Assembly (NCBI RefSeq): GCF_024978135.1
Contig: NZ_JANTEZ010000002.1
Span: forward strand, 434,001-498,000
Reading direction: 5' to 3'
DNA from: Herbiconiux gentiana
GTDB taxonomy: Bacteria > Actinomycetota > Actinomycetes > Actinomycetales > Microbacteriaceae
Length of the DNA: 64,000 bases
In this document: positions 7,868-16,500 of the stretch, one piece after another
How the letters are laid out: every line of letters starts with the position of its first letter
Numbering within the stretch: position 1 is the stretch's first letter
Made by a program: the position numbers and the translations under genes
The notes under the pieces: generated by a model
Database searches by the model: none
What the model saw: the letters and a program-made list of their open reading frames with translations, nothing else
Told to the model about the DNA's origin: nothing

Positions 7868-8614
7868 ATCACTGACGACATCGGCCCCCGCCTCCGCGCA
7901 GCGCGCATCTCCCGAGGCCTCAGCCTCCGCAGCGTCGCCACCGCCCTCGGGGTGTCGGCCAGCTTGATCTCGCAGGTCGAGACGGGCAAGACCCAGCCGT
8001 CGGTGAGCACCCTCTACGCGCTGGTGAACCACCTCGGCATCTCGTTCGACGACCTGATGGCCGGCAGCGCCCACGGCTCCTCGCCCGCCCCCACCGCCGT
8101 GCCCAGCATCGGCGCGGCACCGGCCGTCGACACCCCGGCGCCCCTCCCGCCCGCGGCGGCGCCGTCGGGCCCCACCGCGCCGCCGCTGCAGCGCGGCACC
8201 GACAACCCGGTGCTCGAGATGGAGAACGGGGTTCGCTGGGAGCGTCTCGCCGCCAGCCGCGAGGGTGTCGTCGATCCGCTCCTGGTCACCTACGAGCCCG
8301 GCGCCTCCAGCTCGATCGAGGGCCGCATGATGCGGCACAGCGGCGTCGAGTACGCCTACCTGCTCTCGGGCGAGCTCACCGTGAAGCTCGACTTCGACAC
8401 CTTCGTGCTGCGGGCAGGCGACTCGCTGAGCTTCGACTCGGTGCGCCCGCACCTCTACCTGAACGAGGGCTCGGTACCGGCGAAGGGGCTCTGGTTCGTG
8501 GTGGGCCGCCGTGAGTTCTCGCAGGAGATGGCGCCCTCGGGGCAGCCGGAGCGGGCGGGCGACAACCTGGCGTCGGCCGTCGACGTGCTGCAGGCGATGG
8601 ACCGCCTGGCCTGA
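7868..8614 (+). CDS. XRE-family regulator with C-terminal cupin domain
   Basis: Helix-turn-helix repressor/activator of the PuuR-like class. The DNA-binding domain is at about residues 5-60 (LRAARISRGLSL to SASLISQVETGKTQPS), followed by a Pro/Ala-rich linker of about 60 residues and a cupin (GVEYAYLLSGELTVKL, LRAGDSLSF, PHLYLN) that usually senses a small ligand. There is no ATG, GTG or TTG in frame between the ribosome binding site GAGGAG (7855-7860) and the domain. The best-placed codon is ATC at 7868; the nearest in-frame alternative is TTG at 7799, which lies upstream of the probable -10 box. It diverges from the SDR operon and likely controls it. Confidence 0.75.
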   Translation: MTDDIGPRLRAARISRGLSLRSVATALGVSASLISQVETGKTQPSVSTLYALVNHLGISFDDLMAGSAHGSSPAPTAVPSIGAAPAVDTPAPLPPAAAPSGPTAPPLQRGTDNPVLEMENGVRWERLAASREGVVDPLLVTYEPGASSSIEGRMMRHSGVEYAYLLSGELTVKLDFDTFVLRAGDSLSFDSVRPHLYLNEGSVPAKGLWFVVGRREFSQEMAPSGQPERAGDNLASAVDVLQAMDRLA

Positions 8615-8633
8615 CGCCAGGACGGCCCCTCGC

Positions 8634-10004
8634 TCACACCAGGATCGACAGCGGGTTCTCGACCGCCTGCTGGAACGCCGCCAGCCACCGGGCGGCGAGC
8701 GCCCCGTCGACCGCGCGGTGGTCGACCGAGAGCGTGCAGCGCATGACGGTCGCGACCGCGAGCTCCCCGTCGACGACGACCGGCTGGGGCTTCGCGGCTC
8801 CCACGGCGAGGATGCCCGAGTGCGGCGGGTTGAGGATCGCCGCGAACTCCAGCGTGCCGTACATGCCGAGGTTCGACACCGAGAAGCTGCCGCCCTCGAG
8901 CTCGCTCTGCTTCAGCTTCTTCGCCTTGGCCCGGCCGGCCAGGTCGGCGACGGCGGTGCTGACCGAGCTGAGACTGCGGGCGTCGACCCCGCGCACCACG
9001 GGGGTGACGAGACCGCCGTCGGTCGCCACGGCCACCGCGATGTCGACGGACGAGTGCACGCGCATCCCCTCGTCGCTCCAGGTGACGTTGGCCTCGGGCA
9101 CCGCCTGGAACGCGGCCGCCACCGCCTTCAGCACGAAGTCGTTCACCGAGACGCGCACGCTCGAGGTCTCGTTGACCCGTGCGCGCAGCGCCAGCAGCTC
9201 GTCGACCCGGCACTCCGCCGTGAGGTAGAAGTGCGGCACGGTCGACTTGCTCTCGGTGAGCCGCCGGGCGATGGCCTTGCGCATCGGGGTGTGCGGCACG
9301 AGCTCGGTGCCGTCGGGCGCGCTCGTAGCCGCCGCGGGCTCCGGGGCGACGGATGCGCGTTCCGCCGTCGGGGCCGCCGCCGCCGGGGCGGCCTCGGCCG
9401 GAGCCGGGGCTGTCGGGGCCTCGGCGACCTCGACGTCGCGACGCACGATACGCCCGCCGGGGCCGGTTCCGGTGATCGCCGCAGCATCCAGCCCGCGCTC
9501 CTTCGCCAGCTTGCGGGCGATGGGGCTCATGAACAGCCGCGCGTGGTCGTCGGCCGATTCGACCGGCGCCGACACCGGCGCAGCCGCCCCGGGCGCCGCC
9601 GCCGCCGGTGCGGCCGAAGCCGCGGCGGCCTCCAGCGACGCCGCCTCCACCACCGGCGTGCCGCCGTCGGGGTCGCGCTCGGTCGCGTCGGGTGCCGAGT
9701 CGGGCCCGCTGACCGCGGCCGCCGGTGCCTGGCCGAGCGCCGCGTCGATGTCGGCGTCGGTCTCACCCTCGGCGATCAGCACCGCGATCGGCGCCCCGAT
9801 CTCGCCGGCCTCGCCGGGCTCGAGCAGCACGCGGCCGACGACCCCGGCGTCCTCGGAGTTGTACTCCACGACGGCCTTCTCGGTCTCGATCTCGGCGAGC
9901 GGGTCGCCGACGGCGACGGTCTGGCCGGGCGTGACGAGCCAGCTCGCGATCGCGGCCTCCTCCGAACCCGCCAGAACACTGGGCATGCGGATGATCGTCG
10001 CCAT
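8634..10004 (-). CDS. 2-Oxoacid dehydrogenase E2 (dihydrolipoamide acyltransferase)
   Basis: A 456-residue E2 core enzyme that moves the acyl group from lipoyl to CoA. The order is one lipoyl domain (Lys43 in ETEKAV is lipoylated), an Ala/Pro/Glu-rich hinge, a peripheral subunit-binding domain (SPIARKLAKERGLD to GPGGRIVRRDV), a second hinge, and a catalytic domain with His429 and Asp433 in DHRAVDG. The gene follows the fused E1 after one base (TGA, G, ATG), so the two are coupled. No E3 lies nearby; lipoamide dehydrogenase must come from elsewhere. Acetoin, branched-chain or pyruvate-type specificity cannot be told apart with certainty. Confidence 0.88.
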   Translation of the reverse strand: MATIIRMPSVLAGSEEAAIASWLVTPGQTVAVGDPLAEIETEKAVVEYNSEDAGVVGRVLLEPGEAGEIGAPIAVLIAEGETDADIDAALGQAPAAAVSGPDSAPDATERDPDGGTPVVEAASLEAAAASAAPAAAAPGAAAPVSAPVESADDHARLFMSPIARKLAKERGLDAAAITGTGPGGRIVRRDVEVAEAPTAPAPAEAAPAAAAPTAERASVAPEPAAATSAPDGTELVPHTPMRKAIARRLTESKSTVPHFYLTAECRVDELLALRARVNETSSVRVSVNDFVLKAVAAAFQAVPEANVTWSDEGMRVHSSVDIAVAVATDGGLVTPVVRGVDARSLSSVSTAVADLAGRAKAKKLKQSELEGGSFSVSNLGMYGTLEFAAILNPPHSGILAVGAAKPQPVVVDGELAVATVMRCTLSVDHRAVDGALAARWLAAFQQAVENPLSILV

Positions 10005-10005
10005 C

Positions 10006-12237
10006 TCAGGCCCCCTTCCCGAATGCGGCGCGCACCCGTTCGAGCCCGACGACCACGTCGTCGGCCTTGGCGATCGCGGCCCGCTCGAGCACCTTCGAGA
10101 TGCTCGGCGAGGCCTCGGAACCGGTGACCCGCTGCACGGGCTGGTCGAGCCAGTCGAAGTAGCGGCGCTGGATCTCGTCGGCGAGCCAGGCCCCGTAGGA
10201 GGTGCCCTGGGCGCCCTGCTCGACGATCAGCACCGCGTTGGTCTTGCGGATGGACGCCCCGACGGTGTCCCAGTCGAGGGAGGCGCGGTCGAGGAAGCGC
10301 AGGTCGATCAGCTCGGCGTCGATGCCGGTCTGCTCGATGGCCTTCGCGCTCTCGCCGACCATCGACAGGTACGTGATCACAGTGACGTCGGAGCCGGTGC
10401 GCCGCACCGCGGCCGTGCCGAACGGGATCTGGTGGTCGAGATCATCCGGGATCTCGCCCGACTCGGCGTAGAGGTCGACGTGCTCGATCATCAGCACCGG
10501 GTCGTCGATGGCGAGCGCCGCGTTCATCAGCCCCACGTAGTCGAACGGGGTCGAGGCGGCCATGATGCGCCAGCCGGGGCTGGTGGCGAAGATGCCGGCC
10601 GGATCCATCAGGTGCTGCGAGCCGTAGCCCGAGCCCATGGCGATCTTGGTGCGCAGCACGAGCGGCACCGGGTTGTCGCCGCCGAACATGTGCCGGGCCT
10701 TGCCGATCTGGTTGAACACCTGGTCGGCGGCCACCCACATGAAGTCGGGGTACATGAACTCCACGACCGGCCGGAAGCGACCGTCGAGCGCGATGCCGCC
10801 GCCGAGGCCGGCGAAGGCGTTCTCGCTGATCGGGGTGCCGAGCACGCGACCGGGGTACTTCTCCGAGAGGCCCTTGGTGGCGCCGTTGGTGCCGCCCTTC
10901 AGCCGGTGGATGTCCTCGCCGAGCACGACGATGCGCTCGTCCTCGCCCATCCGGCGGTCCATCACGGCGGCGACCGCGTCGACGAACTTGCCCTTGGTGG
11001 TGCCACCCGTGTAGTCCGCCTGCTCGAGGGTGTCGGCGCCGGCGATCTCGGAGAGGTCGCCGCGGATGCCCACGTCGACGAAGCCCGGGTCGGGCCACAG
11101 TTCGGGGCGGATGCGCTTCACCCCCGGCTTGCCGTCGGGATCCGGCTCGGTCAGGGCGTCGACCGCGAGGCGCACGGCGTCCTGGGCCTGACGGCGCACG
11201 GCGGCGAGCCCGTCCTCGTCGATGCGGCCGAGGGCGGTCAGCTCCCGCGCCATGCGGAGCAGCGGGTCGCGGTCGCGCCAGGACTGCTCCTCCTCCTTGC
11301 TGCGGTAGCCGAAGGCGCTGCCCGGGTAGGGGCCGTTCTGGTGGAAGTAGCGGTAGACCTCGGCCTCGATGACGGCCGGGCCGTCGCCCGCGCGCATCCG
11401 CTCGCTCGCCCGCTCCATCGCGAGGTGCACGGCCAGCGGGTCCATGCCGTCGACCCGCCAGGCGGGGATGTCGAAGCCGAGGGCACGGGCCGACAGCCGC
11501 GGCTCGGCGGTGACCTCGGAGACGTGGGTGGAGACCGCGTAGAGGTTGTTCTCGATGAAGAAGCAGAACGGCAGCTTCCATGCGGCGGCGAGGTTCATCG
11601 ACTCGAGCACCGAGCCGATGTTCACGGCGCCGTCGCCGAAGTAGCTGACGGTGAGGTCGGAGCCGCTGGACCCGTCCGAAGCGCCGCCCGACGCCTGCTT
11701 CTCGGCCCAGGCGTGCCTCTGCGCCCAGGCGTTCCCCGCCCCCAGCGGCACCCCGCCGCCCACGATCGCGTTGGTGCCGAGCGCGCCCGCCTCGTGCCAC
11801 TGCAAGTGCATCGAGCCGCCGCGCCCGCGGCAGTAGCCCTGGGCGAGGCCGAGGATCTCGGCGAGCGTCTTCTGCAGCACGTCCTGCACGGCGGGCGTCA
11901 CGAGCGCGCGGGGGTCGAGCCCCTCGGGGGCGACGTGGGCCAGCGCCTTGGCGAGGAACTGGTGGTGCCCGCGGTGCGAGCCGTTGACGCCGTCGCTCGA
12001 ACGCAGCGCGACGATGGATCCGACCGCGCCGCCCTCCTGGCCGATGCTGGAGTGGGCGGGCCCGTGCACGAGGCCGGCGCCAGCGAGCTCCAGCACCGCC
12101 TCCTCGAAGGCGCGGATGAGGTGCAGCTGGCCGAGCATCGTGTCGAGCAGAGCCGGATCGGCGGCCTTCCAGTCGGCGGCGGTCGTGCTCAGCTCGACCC
12201 AGGGGGAGCCGGGCTGGAGGCGTTTCTCGCGTGGCAT
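10006..12237 (-). CDS. Fused E1 alpha-beta subunit of a 2-oxoacid (acetoin/branched-chain type) dehydrogenase
   Basis: A 743-residue thiamine-diphosphate enzyme in which the usual alpha and beta chains are one polypeptide. The alpha half carries the ThDP motif from GDGAVNIG (201-208) to ENN (229-231). The beta half starts near residue 400 (KGKFVDAVAAVMDRRM) and has GEDIHRLKGGTNGATKGL and the transketolase C-terminal fold. The alpha half has GHHQFLAKAL with an insertion before YCRGRGGSMH, like acetoin-dehydrogenase E1s but longer. It decarboxylates a 2-oxoacid or cleaves acetoin and acylates the adjacent E2. Divergent from a VOC/GntR operon. Confidence 0.88.
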   Translation of the reverse strand: MPREKRLQPGSPWVELSTTAADWKAADPALLDTMLGQLHLIRAFEEAVLELAGAGLVHGPAHSSIGQEGGAVGSIVALRSSDGVNGSHRGHHQFLAKALAHVAPEGLDPRALVTPAVQDVLQKTLAEILGLAQGYCRGRGGSMHLQWHEAGALGTNAIVGGGVPLGAGNAWAQRHAWAEKQASGGASDGSSGSDLTVSYFGDGAVNIGSVLESMNLAAAWKLPFCFFIENNLYAVSTHVSEVTAEPRLSARALGFDIPAWRVDGMDPLAVHLAMERASERMRAGDGPAVIEAEVYRYFHQNGPYPGSAFGYRSKEEEQSWRDRDPLLRMARELTALGRIDEDGLAAVRRQAQDAVRLAVDALTEPDPDGKPGVKRIRPELWPDPGFVDVGIRGDLSEIAGADTLEQADYTGGTTKGKFVDAVAAVMDRRMGEDERIVVLGEDIHRLKGGTNGATKGLSEKYPGRVLGTPISENAFAGLGGGIALDGRFRPVVEFMYPDFMWVAADQVFNQIGKARHMFGGDNPVPLVLRTKIAMGSGYGSQHLMDPAGIFATSPGWRIMAASTPFDYVGLMNAALAIDDPVLMIEHVDLYAESGEIPDDLDHQIPFGTAAVRRTGSDVTVITYLSMVGESAKAIEQTGIDAELIDLRFLDRASLDWDTVGASIRKTNAVLIVEQGAQGTSYGAWLADEIQRRYFDWLDQPVQRVTGSEASPSISKVLERAAIAKADDVVVGLERVRAAFGKGA

Positions 12238-12374
12238 GGCAGGTGCTCCTTTGCACGGGGGTGAAGCCGGTCGTTCAGCAGACTAGATCGCCAATGGATC
12301 CATTGCAAGCCTATCGCGACGAAGAGAGGGTGAGTATCGTCAGCAGTGGATACATTCATCTCAAGGAGGCGACC
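12238..12374. promoter_or_regulatory. Divergent control region with a perfect 14-bp palindrome
   Basis: CAATGGATCCATTG at 12292-12305 is a perfect palindrome. A second, imperfect copy (CAGTGGATACATTC, 11 of 14 identical) lies at 12344-12357, 52 bases centre to centre, about five helical turns. This is the pattern of a dimeric repressor's tandem operators. The GntR regulator encoded one gene away is the obvious candidate. Confidence 0.5.
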
Positions 12375-12899
12375 GTGGCCCTACCCGGACTCCGAGGTGC
12401 CGAGCACCTCGGCTTCACCGTGCCCGACCTCGAGGAGGCGCACCGCTTCTTCGTCGACGTGATCGGCTGCACGCACGTCTACACGCTGCCCGCGATGCGC
12501 CGTGACGACGACTGGATGCGCGAGCACCTGAACGTCGACCCGCGGAGCGTCGTCCGGGAGATCCGCTTCTACCGCTGCGGCTTCGGCCCGAACTTCGAGG
12601 TGTTCGAGTACGAGCCCGCCGACGACCAGCGACCGCAGCCGCGCAACAGCGACCTCGGCGGTCACCACGTCGCGTTCTACGTCGACGACCTCGACGTGGC
12701 CGTCGCGGCACTCGAGGCGGCGGGCGTCCGGATGCTCGGCGCACCGACTGCGAGCCGCAACGCCTCGGAGGGTCAGCGCTGGGTCTACTTCCTGAGCCCC
12801 TGGGGCATGCAGTTCGAGCTGGTCAGCTACCCGCACGGCAAGCAGTACGAGCAGGAGGCCGAGGTGCGGCTGTGGCACCCGGCTCGGCCGGGCGAATGA
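12375..12899 (+). CDS. VOC family protein (glyoxalase/dioxygenase fold)
   Basis: A 174-residue VOC protein with two modules: LRGAEHLGFTVPDLEEAHRFF at the start and GGHHVAFYVDDLDVAV in the middle, ending WGMQFELVSYPHGK. The His residues and the last Glu match metal-ligand positions of the fold. The frame is open further upstream, but AAGGAGG at 12363-12369 sits five bases before GTG 12375, and the upstream part overlaps the putative operator, so I use this start. It is followed after 22 bases by the GntR gene, probably in one transcript. Substrate unknown. Confidence 0.78.
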   Translation: MALPGLRGAEHLGFTVPDLEEAHRFFVDVIGCTHVYTLPAMRRDDDWMREHLNVDPRSVVREIRFYRCGFGPNFEVFEYEPADDQRPQPRNSDLGGHHVAFYVDDLDVAVAALEAAGVRMLGAPTASRNASEGQRWVYFLSPWGMQFELVSYPHGKQYEQEAEVRLWHPARPGE

Positions 12900-12921
12900 C
12901 CCGCGGTTAGTATTCGAGGCG

Positions 12922-13584
12922 ATGACCGACACCAGCGCCTACCGCGACAACGTCGCAAGCCACCGCATCGCCGAGAGCCTGCGCGACGACATCCTCGGCG
13001 GCGTGCTCGCGCCCGGCACGAGGCTGCGCCAGGAGGATCTGGCCGAGCGCTTCGGTGCCAGCCGCATCCCCGCCCGAGAGGCGATCCGGATGCTCGCCGC
13101 CGACGGCCTCGTCACCCTCGTCGCCAACTCCGGCGCCTGGGTGTCCCGGCTCACCCTCGAGGAGTGCGTCGAGTCGTACTCGATCCGCGAGCGGCTGGAG
13201 CCGCTGCTGCTGCGCCGGAGCCTCGAGCACCTGACACCCGAGCAGCTCGACCGGCTCGCCGAGCTGGCCGACCGGATGGAGGCGAACACCGACGTCGAGG
13301 CCTTCATGGCCGACGACCGCGAGTTCCACCTGCTGAGCTACGCGGGCGCCGCCTCGGGCGAGCTCTGGCAGATCATCCACCGGCTCTGGAACACCACGCA
13401 GCACTACCGGCGGGCGTACGCGACCCTGGTCGGCGTCTCGGGCATCGGGGTGACCCACCTCGAGCACCACCTGCTGGTCGACTGCCTGCGGCGCGGTGAC
13501 CCGGATGACGCCGAGCGGGTGCTGGTCACCCACATCCGGCGCACCCGGCTCGAGCTCGAGAAGCACCCCGAGCTGTTCGCCTGA
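12922..13584 (+). CDS. GntR-family regulator with FCD ligand domain
   Basis: A 220-residue FadR-type regulator. The winged helix at about residues 12-75 (HRIAESLRDDILGGVLAPGTRLRQ to ASRIPAREAIRMLAADGLV) is followed by an all-helical FCD domain whose metal/ligand residues include Asp and His in DDREFHLLSYA and His in the THLEHHLLV and VTHIRRT stretches. Such proteins usually repress catabolic operons and release DNA when an organic-acid metabolite binds. Its position suggests that it acts on the palindromes at 12292-12357 and so on the E1/E2 operon and its own transcript. Confidence 0.85.
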   Translation: MTDTSAYRDNVASHRIAESLRDDILGGVLAPGTRLRQEDLAERFGASRIPAREAIRMLAADGLVTLVANSGAWVSRLTLEECVESYSIRERLEPLLLRRSLEHLTPEQLDRLAELADRMEANTDVEAFMADDREFHLLSYAGAASGELWQIIHRLWNTTQHYRRAYATLVGVSGIGVTHLEHHLLVDCLRRGDPDDAERVLVTHIRRTRLELEKHPELFA

Positions 13585-13597
13585 GCGCCGACCCGGG

Positions 13598-15313
13598 TCA
13601 GTCGGACGTGCGCCGTTCGCGGAACTCGCCGGCGGGCTGCTCGCCGCGCGCGAACGCCTCCTCTTCGCGCTGCCGCAGCTCGACCCGGCGGATCTTGCCC
13701 GAGATCGTCTTCGGCAGCTCGGCGAACTCCAGTCGCCGCACCCGCTCGAACGACGACAGCGTCTCACGGGAGTGGGCGAAGATCGCGTCGGCGGTCTCGA
13801 TGCTCGGCTCCCAGCCGGCGGCGAGGGTCACGTAGGCCTTGACGAGGCTGTGCCGCATCGCATCCGGAGCCGGCACGACCGCCGACTCGGCGACGGCCGG
13901 GTGCTGCAGCAGAGCGCTCTCGACCTCGAACGGCGAGATCTTGAAGTCGGAGGACTTGAAGATGTCGTCGGTGCGACCGACGAAGGTGATCGTGCCGTCG
14001 CTCGCGCGCTCGGCCACGTCGCCCGTGCGGAAGTACCCGTCGGCCCGCGCCGCGGCCGTGCGCTCGTCGTCGCCGTAGTAGCCCGACATCAGGTTCGCGG
14101 GCTCCTCCGAGAGGTCGAGGCAGATCTCGCCGAGCTGCACGCCGTCGTCGGCCGGGGAGGGCTCGCCCGAGACGGGGTCGACGATCGCGATCGCGACACC
14201 CGGCAGCGCCTGCCCCATCGCGCCGGGCACCACGGCAGCGCCCGGCGGGTTCGCGATGATCGCGGTGGTCTCGGTCTGGCCGTAGCCGTCGCGGATGGTC
14301 AGGCCCCAGGCCTCCTCGACGGCGCTGATCACCCCGGGGTTCAGCGGCTCGCCGGCCGAGAGGATCTCGGTCAGCGCGCGGGGCTTCCGGCCGAGATCGC
14401 TCTGGATGAGCATCCGCCACACCGTCGGAGGCGCGCAGAAGGTGTTCACCCCGGCGCGGTCGAGCTGACCGCGCAGGGCGGGCGCGTCGAAGCGGGAGTA
14501 GTTGTAGACGAACACGGTCGCCTCGGCGTTCCACGGCGCGAAGAAGCAGCTCCAGGCATGCTTGCCCCAGCCCGGCGAGCTGATCGCCAGGTGCGTGTCG
14601 CCCGGCTGCACGCCGAGCCAGTAGAGCGTGCTGAGGTGACCGACCGGGTAGGACTCGTGGCTGTGCACCACCATCTTCGGCTTCGAGGTCGTGCCCGAGG
14701 TGAAGTAGATCAGGCACGGATCGCCCGAGTCGACCACGACGGTCGGGCTGATGCCCGGAGCGTCGACCGACTCGGCGTAGTCGATCCAGCCCTCCGGCAC
14801 GGCCTCGGGGTCGGCGCCGACGACGATCGGGGTGAAGTCGCCCGGCACCTCGTCGAACTTGCCGATCTCCGCCACGTCGGCGATGACGTGGGCGATGTCG
14901 CCGCGCTCGATCCGGTCGGTGAGGTCGGCCGGCGAGAGCAGGGTCGTGGTGGGCAGGATGACCGCCCCGAGCTTCATCACGGCGAGCATCGACTCCCACA
15001 GCTCGACGCGGTTGCCCAGCATGAGCATGACGTGGTCGCCCTGCTCGACACCCTCGCCGTGCAGCCAGGCGGCGACCTCGTCGGACCGGGCGCGCATCCG
15101 GTCGAAGCTGACGACCAGCTCGCTGCCGTCCTCCTCGACGATGTGCAGCGCCGGACGCTCGTTGCCGATCGCGATCTCGTCGAACCAGTCGACCGCCCAG
15201 TTGAAGTGCGGCCCCACGTCGGGCCAGCGGAAGGCGGAGCGGGCGGCGACCGCGTCGGTGCGGTGCTCGATCAGGGTGTCGCGGGCGGCCCGGAAGCTCT
15301 CGGTCGGGTTCAT
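13598..15313 (-). CDS. AMP-forming acyl-CoA synthetase
   Basis: A 571-residue ANL-superfamily ligase that activates a carboxylic acid to acyl-AMP and then acyl-CoA. The P-loop-like motif is YFTSGTTSKPK (203-213); the later motifs are DGYGQTETT, GYFRTGDVAE and the catalytic Lys in KTISGKIRRVEL. The closest recollection is medium-chain or benzoate-like acyl-CoA synthetases, but the acid is unknown. No signal peptide. The stop is 13 bases from the convergent GntR stop, and 29 bases separate it from the upstream reductase gene on the same strand. Confidence 0.87.
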   Translation of the reverse strand: MNPTESFRAARDTLIEHRTDAVAARSAFRWPDVGPHFNWAVDWFDEIAIGNERPALHIVEEDGSELVVSFDRMRARSDEVAAWLHGEGVEQGDHVMLMLGNRVELWESMLAVMKLGAVILPTTTLLSPADLTDRIERGDIAHVIADVAEIGKFDEVPGDFTPIVVGADPEAVPEGWIDYAESVDAPGISPTVVVDSGDPCLIYFTSGTTSKPKMVVHSHESYPVGHLSTLYWLGVQPGDTHLAISSPGWGKHAWSCFFAPWNAEATVFVYNYSRFDAPALRGQLDRAGVNTFCAPPTVWRMLIQSDLGRKPRALTEILSAGEPLNPGVISAVEEAWGLTIRDGYGQTETTAIIANPPGAAVVPGAMGQALPGVAIAIVDPVSGEPSPADDGVQLGEICLDLSEEPANLMSGYYGDDERTAAARADGYFRTGDVAERASDGTITFVGRTDDIFKSSDFKISPFEVESALLQHPAVAESAVVPAPDAMRHSLVKAYVTLAAGWEPSIETADAIFAHSRETLSSFERVRRLEFAELPKTISGKIRRVELRQREEEAFARGEQPAGEFRERRTSD

Positions 15314-15342
15314 GGATCCAGTCTGGCGCACCCGCCGGGGCG

Positions 15343-16368
15343 TCAGGCCAGCAGCAGGGTGATGTTCTCCGGCGAGCGCTCCAGTTCGCCCGCCTCGATG
15401 CGGCGGGCGAGCTCCACCACGCGTTCGTTGGCGGGGGCGCTGCCGCCGCGCTCGCGCTGCACGTCGACGACGAGGCCGTTGATCTCGTGCACCTCGTTGC
15501 GGCGGCCCTTCATCCAGTCCTGCAGTGACGTGGTGCGGGTGGTCGGCGAAGAGAAGCGCCGCAGCACCTGCTCGAAGAGCTGCTCGGCAAAGACCTCGGG
15601 GTTCGTGAGGTCGGCGTCGGTCATTCCGAAGATGGGGCGGAGCGCGACCCCCGAGTCGACGGCGGCCTGCGCCGCCTCGGTGCCGCAGCGCAGCATGAAC
15701 TCGTACATGCCGGGCACCTGGATCGCCTTGGCGAGCTCGAGGTCGAGGATGGCCGAGGGCACGAGCTCGGCGGCGTTGACGATCAGCTTGCCCCACTTCG
15801 AGGAGCGGATGTCGTCGGAGACCTCGACGGTGCCCGCGTGCCTCAGCACCTCGGCCACCTCGTGCTCCCGCCCGATCACGGCGGGGTGGATGCCCCCGAT
15901 CGCGAACCAGGCCTCCTCGGGCGGGGTCTCGCGGTTGCAGACGCCGGGCTCCCACATGTTCGAGGCCACCTCGATGACCGCACCGACGGCTCGCTCCGGG
16001 CCCATCACGTCGGCGATGTCGTCGACCGACATGCCGTTCTGCAGGCCCACGACGAGGCCGTCGGGCTTCACCAGCGGTTTGATCAGCTCGCAGGCCCACC
16101 GGGTGTCGTACGCCTTCACCACCACGAAGACGAGGTCGAAGGGCTCACGGAGGGTGGCGACCTCGAACAGGTCGTAGGCCGTGACCGCCGTGTTCTCCGT
16201 GCGGTCGGGCATCCTCACCGTGATGCCGTGCTCGCGCATCGCCGCCACGTGGGCCGGCCACTGCTCGATGAAGGTGACGTCGTGGCCGGCGCGGGTGAGG
16301 TCGGCGGCGATCGCCGCGCCGTTCGCTCCGGTGCCGACGAAGGCGATTCGGGGATTGTCGATCGACAT
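15343..16368 (-). CDS. Ketopantoate reductase (ApbA/PanE) family oxidoreductase
   Basis: A 341-residue NADPH-dependent reductase. The N-terminal motif GTGANGA is at 12-18, the conserved GLQNGMSVDDIA lies in the middle, and the catalytic Lys is in SSKWGKLIVNAAEL. Catabolic clusters often contain paralogues of PanE that act on 2-keto acids other than ketopantoate. Given the surrounding acyl-CoA ligase and 2-oxoacid dehydrogenase, a pathway role is more likely than pantothenate synthesis. The start ATG at 16368 faces the divergent ligase-fusion gene. Confidence 0.8.
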   Translation of the reverse strand: MSIDNPRIAFVGTGANGAAIAADLTRAGHDVTFIEQWPAHVAAMREHGITVRMPDRTENTAVTAYDLFEVATLREPFDLVFVVVKAYDTRWACELIKPLVKPDGLVVGLQNGMSVDDIADVMGPERAVGAVIEVASNMWEPGVCNRETPPEEAWFAIGGIHPAVIGREHEVAEVLRHAGTVEVSDDIRSSKWGKLIVNAAELVPSAILDLELAKAIQVPGMYEFMLRCGTEAAQAAVDSGVALRPIFGMTDADLTNPEVFAEQLFEQVLRRFSSPTTRTTSLQDWMKGRRNEVHEINGLVVDVQRERGGSAPANERVVELARRIEAGELERSPENITLLLA

Positions 16369-16500
16369 TGATCTGCTCCATCTGTTCAGCTGGACTGCAC
16401 GATGTTCAACGCTACTACAATCATGACCGCTCGAACCGGCTCATGTTTCGATCAGTCGACGATTCGGGCCGCGGGCCGGAGACCCTCGTAGGGTGAGCCC
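16369..16500. promoter_or_regulatory. Divergent promoter region
   Basis: GTTCAG at 16384-16389 and GTTCAA at 16404-16409 are direct repeats 20 bases apart, similar to the pair before the SDR gene. TACAAT at 16416-16421 is a good plus-strand -10, with the weak -35 TGGACT at 16391-16396 (19-base spacer). It would drive the ligase-fusion operon. Confidence 0.35.

Noticed and set aside
9247-12264. Plus-strand frame of about 1005 codons
   Set aside because: Antisense to the coupled E1 and E2 genes; repetitive Ala/Gly/Arg/His composition, no ribosome binding site.
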